Program-made: the position numbers and the translations under genes
Assembly: GCF_030250645.1 (NCBI RefSeq)
Contig: NZ_JASSVS010000008.1
Span: 62,001 to 126,000 of the forward strand
DNA: 64,000 nt
Direction of reading: 5' to 3'
DNA from: Marinobacter azerbaijanicus
Lineage (GTDB): Bacteria; Pseudomonadota; Gammaproteobacteria; Pseudomonadales; Oleiphilaceae
In this document: piece after piece, positions 44,671-54,484 of the stretch
How positions within the stretch are numbered: the stretch's first letter is position 1
Layout of the letters: every line of letters begins with the position of its first letter
Notes under the pieces: generated by a model
The model's database searches: none
The model's input: only the letters and a program-made list of their open reading frames with translations
What the model was told of the DNA's origin: nothing

Positions 44671-46253
44671 TGATGGCATCGGTCAGCAGGTGGAAAGTTG
44701 TTCTGGCCTTTGTCATTGCGCTTCTGCTGGGCTCGGTGCTGGGCAGTCTTGTGCAGACCCAGATCAATCTCCAGGCACTGGCAGGCCTGGGGGTTGAGAT
44801 CAGCCCGGAAGTCCGGCTGGAAACCACGCTCGCTGACCTGATCAACTTTGCGCCTCTTTACGCCATTCTGTTCGGGTTGAGTTTTCTGGTTTCACAGGTG
44901 GCTGCATCGTTGGTGGTGAGGCTGGCAGGGAATTCAGGTCGTCTGTGGTTGCACCCCGTTGCCGCGGCGGTCGGTCTTTGGGCAACCTTGCGAATAGTGG
45001 ACGCCCTGGCGCCCATGCCCACGTTAATCGCAGCGACTCGTGATACGGGTGGTCTGATGTTGATGCTTCTGACTGCCGCCATATCGGGCTGGGTGTTTAC
45101 CGTTCTTGCTTCCCGGCTGCCCAACAGGAACGGCAAATCGTCTGCCGTGCCTGTTGTGGCGTTGCTCGCAAGTGCCGGTTTGGCTCTGCCCGAGTCTGAG
45201 GCCCTGGCGGATGAGACGTTGGGCTACAAAGTAGAGACAGTCGCCAGCGGCCTCGAGCACCCCTGGTCACTGGCGTTCCTGCCAGACGGGCGAATGCTGG
45301 TTACAGAGAGGCCCGGCAGGTTGCGAATGCTGACCGCGGAAGGGGAGCTCATGCCCGACGCGCTGACTGGCGTACCGGAGGTGTTTGCATCTGGTCAGGC
45401 CGGCCTGTTTGAAGTGTTGCCCGCAAGGAATTTTGAACAGAGCCGACGGGTCTTCCTGAGTTATGCCTGCGGCACCATGCAGGCCAACCACACCTGTCTG
45501 GCCAGGGGCGAACTTGGTGAGCAGGGCCTGGACAATGTGACCGAGATTTTCCGGGTTCAGCCGGCCAAGCAGGGTAATGCCCACTACGGTGGCCGTCTGG
45601 CATGGTTGCCTGACAATACGCTGGTGCTGACCCTTGGAGACGGTTTTGATTACCGGGAGCAGGCCCAGCGTCTTGAAAACCACATTGGCAGTATTGTTCG
45701 CCTGAACCCCGACGGCACTGCGCCGGATGACAACCCCTTTTTCGGCAGCGACTCGTATCAGAGTGAGATTTACAGCTATGGCCACCGCAATGTTCAGGGG
45801 CTGGTCTACGATAGCGAACAGCGCCGGCTCATTGCCCATGAGCACGGGCCCCGTGGCGGTGACGAAATCAATATCATTCGCCCGGGAGCTAATTACGGCT
45901 GGCCCATTACCACCCACGGGCTGGACTATACCGGCGCCCGGGTAACGCCATTCCAGGATCAGGAGGGGATTGAGTCACCCCTGCTGCACTGGACGCCTTC
46001 TATCGCGCCTTCGGGTATGACGATCTACACCGGGGGCCTGTTTCCCCGGTGGCGAGGTGACTTGCTGGTGGGCGCACTGGTTACCAGGCAGGTGCATCGC
46101 GTCAGATTGGAGAACGGTCAGGCAAGGGAAGTGGGAACTCTGTTCGGTGAACTGGGAGAGCGTATCAGGGCTGTTCAGACTGGTCCGAATGGCGCGGTAT
46201 ACCTACTCACGGACAGTTCTGATGGGCGCTTGCTGAGGGTGACGCCTGAATAG
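44670..46253 (+). CDS. Membrane-anchored PQQ-type glucose/sorbosone dehydrogenase-like protein
   Basis: 527 aa. Residues 1-165 form a membrane module of four segments (about 8-28, 55-78, 92-108, 125-143). The rest is a six-bladed beta-propeller of the glucose/sorbosone dehydrogenase family: ASGLEHPWSLAFLPDGRMLV, NAHYGGRLAWLPDNTLVLTL, SYGHRNVQGLVY, EHGPRGGDEINII, NYGWP, FPRWRGDLLVGAL. These motifs match Asd/YliI-type soluble aldose dehydrogenases, normally secreted, so fusion to a membrane module is notable. ATG 44670 was chosen; GTG 44667 and ATG 44673 are alternatives. It overlaps yghU by one base. Confidence 0.87.
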   Translation: MMASVSRWKVVLAFVIALLLGSVLGSLVQTQINLQALAGLGVEISPEVRLETTLADLINFAPLYAILFGLSFLVSQVAASLVVRLAGNSGRLWLHPVAAAVGLWATLRIVDALAPMPTLIAATRDTGGLMLMLLTAAISGWVFTVLASRLPNRNGKSSAVPVVALLASAGLALPESEALADETLGYKVETVASGLEHPWSLAFLPDGRMLVTERPGRLRMLTAEGELMPDALTGVPEVFASGQAGLFEVLPARNFEQSRRVFLSYACGTMQANHTCLARGELGEQGLDNVTEIFRVQPAKQGNAHYGGRLAWLPDNTLVLTLGDGFDYREQAQRLENHIGSIVRLNPDGTAPDDNPFFGSDSYQSEIYSYGHRNVQGLVYDSEQRRLIAHEHGPRGGDEINIIRPGANYGWPITTHGLDYTGARVTPFQDQEGIESPLLHWTPSIAPSGMTIYTGGLFPRWRGDLLVGALVTRQVHRVRLENGQAREVGTLFGELGERIRAVQTGPNGAVYLLTDSSDGRLLRVTPE

Positions 46254-46351
46254 GAAAGGTGGTTTTCCCCGCCTTGACAGCAGAGTCAGCGTGGGGCAGC
46301 TATAGTTAAGGGTATGAATTTCTGAAATCTGGCTCGCATGGGGGTTATCCA

Positions 46352-48313
46352 ATGACGAAACAGACGAAGAGTCAACCGCGTAATCTTGCCCACAAGCTGA
46401 TTGAGTCGCACCTGGTGTCGGGAAAGGGCAAGCCCGGCGAGGAAATCGGGCTGCAGATTGACCAGACGCTTACTCAGGATGCCACTGGAACCCTGGTCAT
46501 GCTTGAGCTGGAGGCCATGGGGCTTGACCAGGTCAAGACCGAGTTGTCTGCTCAGTACGTCGACCACAACCTTCTGCAGACCGATAATCGCAACCCGGAC
46601 GACCACGTGTTTCTGCGCAGTGCCTGCGAGAAGTTCGGCATCTGGTTCAGCCCCGCCGGTTCCGGTGTGAGCCACCCCGTACACATGGAGCGCTTTGGTA
46701 AACCGGGCAAAACCCTTCTTGGTTCTGACAGCCATACCTGCGCAGCAGGGTCTCTCGGCATGCTGGCGATGGGCGCAGGCGGTCTTTCCGTTGCCACGGC
46801 AATGTGTGGCGAGCCTTTCTATCTCAATATGCCCAGGGTGATGGGAGTAAAACTTACAGGAAGGCTTCCGGAGTGGGTGAGTGCAAAGGATGTCATTCTG
46901 GAAATGCTCCGGCGCCATGGCGTCAAAGGCGGTGCCGGGAAAATCATTGAATACTATGGTCCGGGCCTGAAAGGGCTGTCTGCCATGGATCGCCATGTGA
47001 TTGCGAACATGGGGCAGGAGATGGGTCATACCGCCACGGTGTTCCCGGCAGATGATGTGGTGCATGATTTTCTCAAGCAGCAAAAGCGGGAAAACGACTT
47101 CCAGAGACTGGAGGCCGACAGTGGTGCCACCTATGATATGTACGATGAGATCGACCTGGGTAAACTGGAACCGTTGATTGCGCTACCAAGCAGTCCTGGC
47201 AAGGTATTCCCGGTGAGGGAAGTGGCAGGAGAGCCCATCTACCAAGCCTATATCGGTTCTTCCGCGAATCCGGGGCTGCGGGATTTTGCAGTTCCGGCGA
47301 TGATGGTCAAGGGACGTCAGGTTCATGAGAGGGTCTCCTTTGACATTAACCCCACCTCGCGTCAGGTGCTGGAGAACCTGGTCGAGCTGGGCCATCTTAC
47401 GGATCTGCTCAGTGCCGGCGCGCGTTTGCATCAGACCGGCTGCAATGGCTGCATTGGCATGGGGCAGGCGCCGGCGACGGACCAGATAAGCCTGCGCACG
47501 GTTCCGCGGAATTTTGCGGGTCGGTCCGGTACCAGTGAAGACAAGGTTTGCCTCTGCAGTCCTGAAACGGCGACTGCTTCGGCACTCCGGGGCGTTATTA
47601 CAGACCCCCGTGATCTGGATATGAGTTATCCCGTCTTCGATGAGCGCACCACCTTTTTCGTGGAAGATCGCAATATTCGCCCACCGGCCAGGCACCCGGA
47701 ACTGAGCGTGGTTGAAAAAGGGCCGAATATCAGCACACTGCCGACGTTTGAGGGGCTTCCGGATTCGTTGGAGGGGCCGGTTCTGCTCAAGGTTGGTGAT
47801 GACATCTCCACGGATGATATCCTGCCTGCAGGCTCCAGAATCTTACCGTTTCGCAGTAATATTCCCGCGATCAGCGAGTTCACCTATACTCGGCTGGATC
47901 CCACCTATCCGGAACGGGCAAAACAATACCAGGACAGCGGCTCGCTGATTGTTGGTGGTGAAAACTATGGCCAGGGCTCGAGCCGGGAACACGCGGCGCT
48001 GGCGCCCCGTTATCTTGGCTTGCGGGCGGTCATTGCCAAAAGCTATTCACGAATACACTGGCAGAATCTATGCAGCTTCGGTGTACTGCCGCTGAATTTT
48101 GTGACGCAGGACGACTTTGACAGTATCGAGCAGGGTGACAATCTGGTACTTAAGGGGCTGGTGGAAGCATTGAAGTCGGGAGACAGTATTTTTGCTGAGA
48201 ACACCCGCACCGGCGAACGTTATGAGTTGACGCACAACCTGAGTGAACGCCAGGTCCGTATGGTCATAGAGGGCGGCCTGCTGAACATGATGCGCCAGGC
48301 ATTGGCTGCATGA
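46352..48313 (+). CDS. Aconitate hydratase (short form)
   Basis: 653 aa iron-sulfur aconitase that isomerises citrate to isocitrate. Cluster cysteines: SHTCAAGS near residue 130 and TGCNGCIG near 360-367. The swivel domain lies in the C-terminal third (GGENYGQGSSREHAALAPRY). Shorter than AcnA/AcnB (about 870-890) and like the mitochondrial-type or putative aconitases of about 650 aa; 3-isopropylmalate or homoaconitase relatives are possible but the length and motif context favour aconitase. It has its own 98-bp upstream region with TTGACA at 46274. Confidence 0.88.
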   Translation: MTKQTKSQPRNLAHKLIESHLVSGKGKPGEEIGLQIDQTLTQDATGTLVMLELEAMGLDQVKTELSAQYVDHNLLQTDNRNPDDHVFLRSACEKFGIWFSPAGSGVSHPVHMERFGKPGKTLLGSDSHTCAAGSLGMLAMGAGGLSVATAMCGEPFYLNMPRVMGVKLTGRLPEWVSAKDVILEMLRRHGVKGGAGKIIEYYGPGLKGLSAMDRHVIANMGQEMGHTATVFPADDVVHDFLKQQKRENDFQRLEADSGATYDMYDEIDLGKLEPLIALPSSPGKVFPVREVAGEPIYQAYIGSSANPGLRDFAVPAMMVKGRQVHERVSFDINPTSRQVLENLVELGHLTDLLSAGARLHQTGCNGCIGMGQAPATDQISLRTVPRNFAGRSGTSEDKVCLCSPETATASALRGVITDPRDLDMSYPVFDERTTFFVEDRNIRPPARHPELSVVEKGPNISTLPTFEGLPDSLEGPVLLKVGDDISTDDILPAGSRILPFRSNIPAISEFTYTRLDPTYPERAKQYQDSGSLIVGGENYGQGSSREHAALAPRYLGLRAVIAKSYSRIHWQNLCSFGVLPLNFVTQDDFDSIEQGDNLVLKGLVEALKSGDSIFAENTRTGERYELTHNLSERQVRMVIEGGLLNMMRQALAA

Positions 48314-48351
48314 AGCCTGCAGTTAAAGAGAGGCATAACTAAAGGAAGCCC

Positions 48352-48723
48352 ATGTCCGACCTGAAAGACCCGAGAGTTCTGTTTGCTGCCGAACGCACGT
48401 TGCTGGCCTGGAACCGCACCAGTCTGTCCTTCATTGCCTTCGGTTTTCTGATTGAGCGGGCAGGGCTGCTCCTGCATGTTCTGGCGCCGGAAAGTGTGGG
48501 CGTAATGAACGCGATGCTGGGGTTCTGGATTGGCATCCTGTTTATACTGCTTGGGGCCTTTGCCGCGGTATGGTCGTCACGCCAGTTCCGTGCCCTGCTG
48601 CGTACCCTCAGCCCGGCGGAGTTTCCCACCGGATATGGATTTCGCTGGGGCCTGGCGGTCAATATGGTGGTGGCCTTTCTGGGCCTTGTGCTGGTGGGTG
48701 CGCTGTTTATTGGCCGCGGGTAG
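48352..48723 (+). CDS. DUF202 (YidH-like) membrane protein
   Basis: 123 aa with three membrane segments at about residues 24-46, 56-76 and 98-120. The family hallmark LFAAERTLLAWNRTSLSFIAFGF precedes and includes segment 1, with the conserved Arg-Thr-x-Leu-Ala-Trp-x-Arg (RTLLAWNR). Start ATG 48352, with AGGAAGCCC upstream. Function unknown. Convergent with the YkoF-like gene; a GC-rich hairpin (48711-48740) lies between them. Confidence 0.86.
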   Translation: MSDLKDPRVLFAAERTLLAWNRTSLSFIAFGFLIERAGLLLHVLAPESVGVMNAMLGFWIGILFILLGAFAAVWSSRQFRALLRTLSPAEFPTGYGFRWGLAVNMVVAFLGLVLVGALFIGRG

Positions 48724-48765
48724 GGCGACTACCCACGGCCCGGTTCGTTGCCTGCCCGGGTGAAG

Positions 48766-49014
48766 CTACCTTGGCCTGCGGTCGCCTTCCATAATCTTCG
48801 CCACGAATACCGATTTGCCGTACTCCTCGAACGACCATTTCATGGTATCGGAAAGCACCCGCATAACCTCATCGTACTCACCGAACATTTCCGTGCTCAT
48901 GCGCCCGGAATGCACTTCCAGGCCACTTTTCTCCAGCCGTTCAATGACGGCGCGAATCGGTGGTTTATAGTCATCGGTGAGCGGATAACAACTCAACTGT
49001 ACTGATAAAAACAT
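48766..49014 (-). CDS. YkoF-like thiamine/HMP-binding domain protein
   Basis: 82 aa single-domain protein: MFLSVQLSCYPLTDDYKPPI, LEKSGLEVHSGRMSTEMFGE and YDEVMRVLSDTMKW match the YkoF-related ferredoxin-like fold, which in Bacillus YkoF binds thiamine or hydroxymethylpyrimidine. The Bacillus protein has two copies of this fold; here there is one. It lies 15 bp downstream of ggt on the same strand. Role unproven. Confidence 0.75.
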   Translation of the reverse strand: MFLSVQLSCYPLTDDYKPPIRAVIERLEKSGLEVHSGRMSTEMFGEYDEVMRVLSDTMKWSFEEYGKSVFVAKIMEGDRRPR

Positions 49015-49029
49015 AACAACCTCCCGGGT

Positions 49030-50793
49030 TCAGTAACCCATGGCTGACGATGTACTGCGGCGCGGATCCGCACCGCCATGCAGTGTTCCTTCGCTGTCAA
49101 TCAGTATGCTCTGGATGGCGCCCATCGCGCTACCGGTTACCACTTTGTGGCCTTTACCTTCCAGCAACCGCACGGTGTCGGGACTGATTCCCTGTTCAAT
49201 GCGGATCTCATCTGGCAGCCACTGGTGGTGAATCCGGGGGGCACTGACTGCAGACTGTATGTTCATATTATGGTCAATCACATTGAGCAGCACCTGCAAG
49301 GTGGTGGTGATGATCCGCGAGCCGCCGGGGCTGCCGGTGACCAGGTAGTTGCGGCCATCACGCCTGACAATGGTTGGCGACATGGAGCTCAGCATGCGTT
49401 TGCCGGGTTCCACCCTGTTGGCTTCGCCGCCGATCAGTCCATAGGCGTTGGGTTCGCCCGGTTTGGCGCTGAAATCGTCCATTTCATTGTTCAGCAGGAA
49501 CCCTGCACCGGTAACGGTGATGCCGGAACCGTAACTGAAGTTGATGGTGTAGGTATTGGAAACGGCGTTGCCCCAGCGGTCAACAATGGAAAAGTGGGTG
49601 GTTTCCGGGCTCTCATAGGCGCTTGGGTTGCCGGCGCTGATCTCGGAGGAGGGTCGGGCTTTGTCCGGGTTGATGGTTTTCCGCAAAGCCTCGCCATAGG
49701 CTTTACTGGTCAGACCTTCAAGGGGAACCTCTACAAAGTCCGTATCCCCCAGAAACTCGGCCCGGTCGGCATAGGCGAGTTTCATGGCTTCCGCCATATG
49801 GTGAATGCTGGCAGCGGAGTTGTGGCCAAACTCGGCCAGCGGGTAGCCCTCGAGGATATTGAGAATCTGGACAATATGAGTGCCACCGGAAGAGGGTGGC
49901 GACATGGAATAGATGTCGTGTCCCCGGTAGTTGCCATGAACCGGCTGGCGGATTTGCGGCTGGTAGTTTTTCAGGTCGTCCAGGGTAATCAGGCCGTCAT
50001 GACGTTCCATTTCCTCCACGATCAGTTGCGCGGTCTTGCCTTCATAGAAGCCTTCAATGCCCTGATCGGCAATGCGCTGGAGGGTGTCCGCCAGTTCCGG
50101 TTGCCGGAAGCGTTCCCCGGGCTGCCAGGCAGAGCCGTCTTCCTTGTAGAAGGTTTCCAGGGTCGCCGGCCAGCGCGCCAGCCGATCCCGGGCCTGTTCC
50201 AGACCTTCGGTAAATCGGTCGGGTACTGTAAATCCATCCCTTGCCAGCCTGATCGCCGGTGCCAGGGCCTGCTCCAGGGAAAGTGTGCCATGCCGCTCCA
50301 GTGCCATGGCCAAGCCGGCAACAGTGCCGGGCACTCCCGCCGCCTTGTGGGTGAACCGGCTGCGGTTCGGCACCACGTTGCCGTCTTCGTCCTGGAACAT
50401 GGTTTCGGTGGCGGCTGCCGGCGCTTTCTCGCGGTAGTCGATCGCTTCAATCGCCTCGCCGTTGCCGGGGGCATAGAGCATGAACCCGCCTCCGCCGATA
50501 TTCCCTGAGCGCGGCTGGGTGACCGCCAGCGCAAAACCCGCCGTTACCGCCGCATCCATGGCGTTGCCGCCATTTCTGAGGACCTCCAGCGCCACCTCTG
50601 TAGCCAGTGTATGGCTGGTGGCGACCATGCCGTTCGATCCCTTGACCGGGTGGTGTCGCTCACCCTCCAGAATGGCATCAGCCTGCGCAGGTTGCAGCGG
50701 TAAAAGTAGTGTCAGGGCGACAATCAGCCTGCCGGCCAGTGAATGGCGCAGCACGGCTTTTTTCATGCGTACCTGTAGGGGGTGTCTGTCCAT
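49030..50793 (-). CDS. ggt: Gamma-glutamyltransferase
   Basis: Periplasmic, self-cleaving N-terminal nucleophile hydrolase that breaks down glutathione. A signal peptide ends in LTLLLPLQPAQA before DAILEGERHH. The nucleophile Thr is in ESPETTHFSIVDRWGN (near residue 398), where the precursor is cut into large and small subunits. The small subunit has NNEMDDFS and the oxyanion stretch MLSSMSPTIV. ATG 50793 has GAGG 9 bases upstream; MKKAVLRHS at 50766 is an alternative with a weaker ribosome site. Length 587 fits. Confidence 0.95.
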   Translation of the reverse strand: MDRHPLQVRMKKAVLRHSLAGRLIVALTLLLPLQPAQADAILEGERHHPVKGSNGMVATSHTLATEVALEVLRNGGNAMDAAVTAGFALAVTQPRSGNIGGGGFMLYAPGNGEAIEAIDYREKAPAAATETMFQDEDGNVVPNRSRFTHKAAGVPGTVAGLAMALERHGTLSLEQALAPAIRLARDGFTVPDRFTEGLEQARDRLARWPATLETFYKEDGSAWQPGERFRQPELADTLQRIADQGIEGFYEGKTAQLIVEEMERHDGLITLDDLKNYQPQIRQPVHGNYRGHDIYSMSPPSSGGTHIVQILNILEGYPLAEFGHNSAASIHHMAEAMKLAYADRAEFLGDTDFVEVPLEGLTSKAYGEALRKTINPDKARPSSEISAGNPSAYESPETTHFSIVDRWGNAVSNTYTINFSYGSGITVTGAGFLLNNEMDDFSAKPGEPNAYGLIGGEANRVEPGKRMLSSMSPTIVRRDGRNYLVTGSPGGSRIITTTLQVLLNVIDHNMNIQSAVSAPRIHHQWLPDEIRIEQGISPDTVRLLEGKGHKVVTGSAMGAIQSILIDSEGTLHGGADPRRSTSSAMGY

Positions 50794-50901
50794 GTTACTG
50801 TGCCTCGTTTCTGGTGCTCAGATAGGCTATCATAGCCGGTCATTTTTTAGGGTGTGAACCCGCACGCCCGCTTTCCCGGATCAGATTAAGGAAAGGCTTC
50901 C

Positions 50902-51756
50902 ATGGAGCATACCTATCGTCTTGTGATTTCCTGCCCGGATCGGGTGGGGATCGTTGCCAAGGTCAGTAACTTTCTGTCGACCTACAATGGCTGGATTACC
51001 GAGGCGAGTCACCACTCGGATACCCAGGCAGGCAGGTTTTTCATGCGGCACGAAATCAAGGCCGACTCGATTCCGTTTGGACTTGAGCAGTTCCGCATTG
51101 CCTTTGAGCCTATTGCCCGCGAGTTTGATATGGACTGGCATATTGCTGATTCGGCCCAGCCCAAGAAAGTTATCCTCATGTGCAGCAAGGAGTCCCACTG
51201 CGTGGCAGACCTGCTTCACCGCTGGCACAGCAAGGAAATCAACGCCGAGATCGTTGCCGTTATCTCCAACCATGAAGACCTCAGGCGAATGGTGGAGTGG
51301 CACGAAATACCCTACCACTACATCCCTGTGAACAAGAACAACCGCGACGAAGCCTTCGGCGAAGTGGACGGTCTGATCGAAGGGTACGAGGCCGATGTGG
51401 TCGTTCTGGCCCGGTACATGCAAATACTGCCGGCCAGTCTGTGCGAAAAATACTCGGGCAAGGTCATCAACATCCATCACAGCTTTCTGCCATCGTTTGC
51501 CGGCGCCCGGCCATATCACCAGGCGTACAGCCGGGGTGTGAAGCTTATCGGCGCCACCTGCCACTACGTAACGCAGGATCTGGATGAAGGCCCCATTATC
51601 GAGCAGGATGTGATCCGCATCAGCCACAGCGACTCCATCGAGGATATGGTGCGCCTGGGTAAGGACGTGGAGAAAAATGCCCTGTCCCGGGGGTTGAGGG
51701 CGCACATTGAAGACCGTGTGATCACCTACGAAAACAAGACCGTGGTTTTTGACTGA
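50902..51756 (+). CDS. purU: Formyltetrahydrofolate deformylase
   Basis: Hydrolyses 10-formyltetrahydrofolate to formate and tetrahydrofolate, balancing one-carbon pools and feeding PurT. 284 aa with an N-terminal ACT domain (YRLVISCPDRVGIVAKVSNF) and a C-terminal formyl-transferase fold. The catalytic region NIHHSFLPSFAGARPYHQAY near residue 190, then ATCHYVTQDLDEGPII with the catalytic Asp, is complete. Divergent from ggt across 108 bp. Confidence 0.96.
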   Translation: MEHTYRLVISCPDRVGIVAKVSNFLSTYNGWITEASHHSDTQAGRFFMRHEIKADSIPFGLEQFRIAFEPIAREFDMDWHIADSAQPKKVILMCSKESHCVADLLHRWHSKEINAEIVAVISNHEDLRRMVEWHEIPYHYIPVNKNNRDEAFGEVDGLIEGYEADVVVLARYMQILPASLCEKYSGKVINIHHSFLPSFAGARPYHQAYSRGVKLIGATCHYVTQDLDEGPIIEQDVIRISHSDSIEDMVRLGKDVEKNALSRGLRAHIEDRVITYENKTVVFD

Positions 51757-51883
51757 CGGACACTGCCATATGCTCCGCTAAAGGGTTGAATGTGGTAGTA
51801 TTGGCCGCTTGTTAAAGAATAACTATGGGGTGCTCTGAAGGGCCCTGAAACGACTTCCAGCAAATGCAAAGGAACCTTTCTCG

Positions 51884-54484
51884 ATGGGTGAGTTAGCCAA
51901 AGAGATCCTGCCGGTAAATATTGAAGACGAGCTGAAACAGTCCTACCTCGATTACGCCATGAGCGTTATCGTTGGCCGTGCGCTTCCGGACGTGCGGGAC
52001 GGCCTCAAGCCGGTACATCGCCGCGTATTGTTCGCCATGTCCGAGCTGAACAACGACTGGAACAAGTCTTACAAGAAGTCCGCCCGTGTGGTGGGTGATG
52101 TCATCGGTAAATACCATCCCCATGGCGATTCCGCTGTTTACGACACCATTGTCCGTATGGCCCAGCCTTTCTCCCTGCGGTATCCGCTGGTGGACGGCCA
52201 GGGCAACTTTGGTTCCATCGACGGTGACAACGCAGCCGCCATGCGTTACACCGAGATCCGCATGGAGAAGATTGCCCACTCCCTGCTGGCGGATCTGGAC
52301 AAGGAAACGGTGGATTTCGTCCCCAACTACGATGGCACCGAGCAGATTCCGGAAGTGTTGCCCACGCGGGTACCGAACCTGCTGGTTAACGGCTCCTCCG
52401 GTATTGCCGTGGGCATGGCGACCAACATTCCGCCCCATAATCTCACCGAGATCGTGAATGGTTGCCTGGCGCTGATCGACAACCCGGACATGACCGTTGA
52501 CGATCTCATGGGGCATATCCCGGGCCCCGACTTTCCCACCGAAGGTATTATCAACGGTCGCGCCGGCATTGTTGAGGCCTATCGCACCGGTCGTGGGCGT
52601 ATCTATATCCGTGCCCGTCATGAAATCGAGCACGACAAGAAAACCAACCGCGATGCCATTATTATCACCGAGCTGCCATACCAGCTGAACAAGGCACGGT
52701 TGATCGAGAAAATAGCAGAGCTGGTTAAAGAAAAGCGCCTGGAAGGCATTTCCGAGCTGCGGGACGAGTCCAACAAGGAAGGCATCCGGGTGGTGATCGA
52801 ACTGCGCCGTGGTGAGAATCCGGACGTTATCGTCAACAACCTGTTTGCCCATACCCAGCTTCAGACCGTATTCGGCATCAACATGGTTGCCCTGATCAAC
52901 GGTGAGCCGAAGACCCTCAACCTGAAGCAAATGCTCGATGCGTTTGTTCGCCACCGCCGGGAAGTGGTTACCCGTCGTACCATCTACGAATTGCGCAAGG
53001 CCCGCGACCGTGGCCATATCCTGGAAGGCCTGACGGTTGCGCTGGCGAACATTGATGAGATTATTGCCCTGATCAAGGCTTCTCCGGGAGCTGCCGAGGC
53101 AAAAGAAAAACTGATGGCCCAGGGTTGGGCACCGGGTGACGTTCTGGGCATGCTGGAGCGGGCAGGTGAAGATGCCTGTCGTCCTGACGACCTGCCGGAA
53201 ATATTTGGCCTGCGCAATGGCCTTTATCATCTGTCGCCGGAACAGGCCCAGGCCATTCTGGATCTGCGCCTGCATCGCCTAACCGGTCTTGAAACCGAAA
53301 AACTTCAGAATGAATACAAGGAGATCCTCGAGAAGATCGCGGGTCTGCTGGAAATTCTGGGTGATCCGGACCGATTGATGGCGGTGATTCGCGAAGAGCT
53401 GGAAGCCATTGTTACCGAGTTTGGCGACAAGCGTCGGACTGAAATTACCAGTTCCAAGCGTGACCTGACCATCGCCGATCTGATCGATGAGGAAGATCTG
53501 GTGGTGACGATTTCCCATGGTGGTTACGCCAAGACCCAGGCGGTTGAAGACTATCAGGCTCAGCGCCGTGGCGGTCGTGGCAAGGCTGCAACGTCCATGA
53601 AAGACGAGGATTTCGTCGAGAAGCTGCTGGTTGCCAATTCCCACGACACCATCCTGTGCTTCTCCAACCGTGGCAAGGTGTACTGGTTGCGGGTATTCGA
53701 GATTCCCCGGGCCAGCCGTGCTTCCCGCGGTCGCCCGATGGTTAATATCCTGCCGCTGGAAGAGGGTGAGCGGATTACCACGTTCCTGCCGGTGCGCGAT
53801 TATCCGGAAGACCAGTACGTGCTGATGGCAACATCGGCTGGTGTGGTCAAGAAAACCCCACTGCCGAACTTCTCCCGCCCGCGCAGCAGTGGTCTGATTG
53901 CGCTGTCGCTGGATGAAGGCGACACCCTGATTGGCGCCGCCATTACCAAGGGCGATGCGGAAGCCATGCTGTTCTCCACAGCTGGCAAGGCTGTTCGTTT
54001 CAATGAGGAAGCTGTGCGCCCCATGAGCCGGACAGCCCGCGGCGTGCGTGGTATCAAGATGCCAGAAGGGCATCACGTGGTGTCGTTGATCATTCCCGAG
54101 GAAGGTGGGATGTTGCTCACGGCGAGCGAAAACGGCTACGGCAAACGCACTGCTTTCGACGAGTTCCCCACATACAGTCGTGGCAGCCAGGGCGTCATCG
54201 CCATGCAGTGTTCCGAGCGTAACGGTAACCTGGTGACAGCACTGCAGCTGTTCGAAGGCGACGAAATGATGCTGATCTCGGACAAGGGTACGCTGGTGCG
54301 TACCCGCACCGACGAAGTATCGGTTCTGAGCCGGAATACCCAGGGTGTTCGCCTGATCAAGCTGAGCCAGGAAGATGAGCGCCTTGTGGGCGTTGAGCGT
54401 ATTGCTGAAACCGATGCGGAAGACGAGACCGTTGTAGATGGTGAGGCCAGCGTAGATGGTGAGGACGATGAGCAGGGCGTATAA
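51884..54484 (+). CDS. gyrA: DNA gyrase subunit A
   Basis: Cleavage/rejoining subunit of gyrase, 866 aa. Catalytic Tyr122 is in RYTEIRM. The quinolone region is unmutated at the classic positions: Ser83 and Asp87 in HGDSAVYD, using E. coli numbering that matches exactly here. The C-terminal beta-pinwheel follows after about residue 530, with the GyrA box [10 protein letters not shown] that wraps DNA. The tail is acidic ([16 protein letters not shown]). Start ATG 51884. The 3' end overlaps serC by 17 bp. Confidence 0.98.
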   Translation: MGELAKEILPVNIEDELKQSYLDYAMSVIVGRALPDVRDGLKPVHRRVLFAMSELNNDWNKSYKKSARVVGDVIGKYHPHGDSAVYDTIVRMAQPFSLRYPLVDGQGNFGSIDGDNAAAMRYTEIRMEKIAHSLLADLDKETVDFVPNYDGTEQIPEVLPTRVPNLLVNGSSGIAVGMATNIPPHNLTEIVNGCLALIDNPDMTVDDLMGHIPGPDFPTEGIINGRAGIVEAYRTGRGRIYIRARHEIEHDKKTNRDAIIITELPYQLNKARLIEKIAELVKEKRLEGISELRDESNKEGIRVVIELRRGENPDVIVNNLFAHTQLQTVFGINMVALINGEPKTLNLKQMLDAFVRHRREVVTRRTIYELRKARDRGHILEGLTVALANIDEIIALIKASPGAAEAKEKLMAQGWAPGDVLGMLERAGEDACRPDDLPEIFGLRNGLYHLSPEQAQAILDLRLHRLTGLETEKLQNEYKEILEKIAGLLEILGDPDRLMAVIREELEAIVTEFGDKRRTEITSSKRDLTIADLIDEEDLVVTISHGGYAKTQAVEDYQAQRRGGRGKAATSMKDEDFVEKLLVANSHDTILCFSNRGKVYWLRVFEIPRASRASRGRPMVNILPLEEGERITTFLPVRDYPEDQYVLMATSAGVVKKTPLPNFSRPRSSGLIALSLDEGDTLIGAAITKGDAEAMLFSTAGKAVRFNEEAVRPMSRTARGVRGIKMPEGHHVVSLIIPEEGGMLLTASENGYGKRTAFDEFPTYSRGSQGVIAMQCSERNGNLVTALQLFEGDEMMLISDKGTLVRTRTDEVSVLSRNTQGVRLIKLSQEDERLVGVERIAETDAEDETVVDGEASVDGEDDEQGV

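Noticed and set aside
46274..46310. TTGACA ... TATAGT promoter for the aconitase gene
   Set aside because: The spacer is about 21 bases, too long for a standard sigma-70 promoter; left as a remark only.
51884..54484. Quinolone-resistance mutation in gyrA
   Set aside because: Ser83 and Asp87 are both present, so no classic resistance change is seen.
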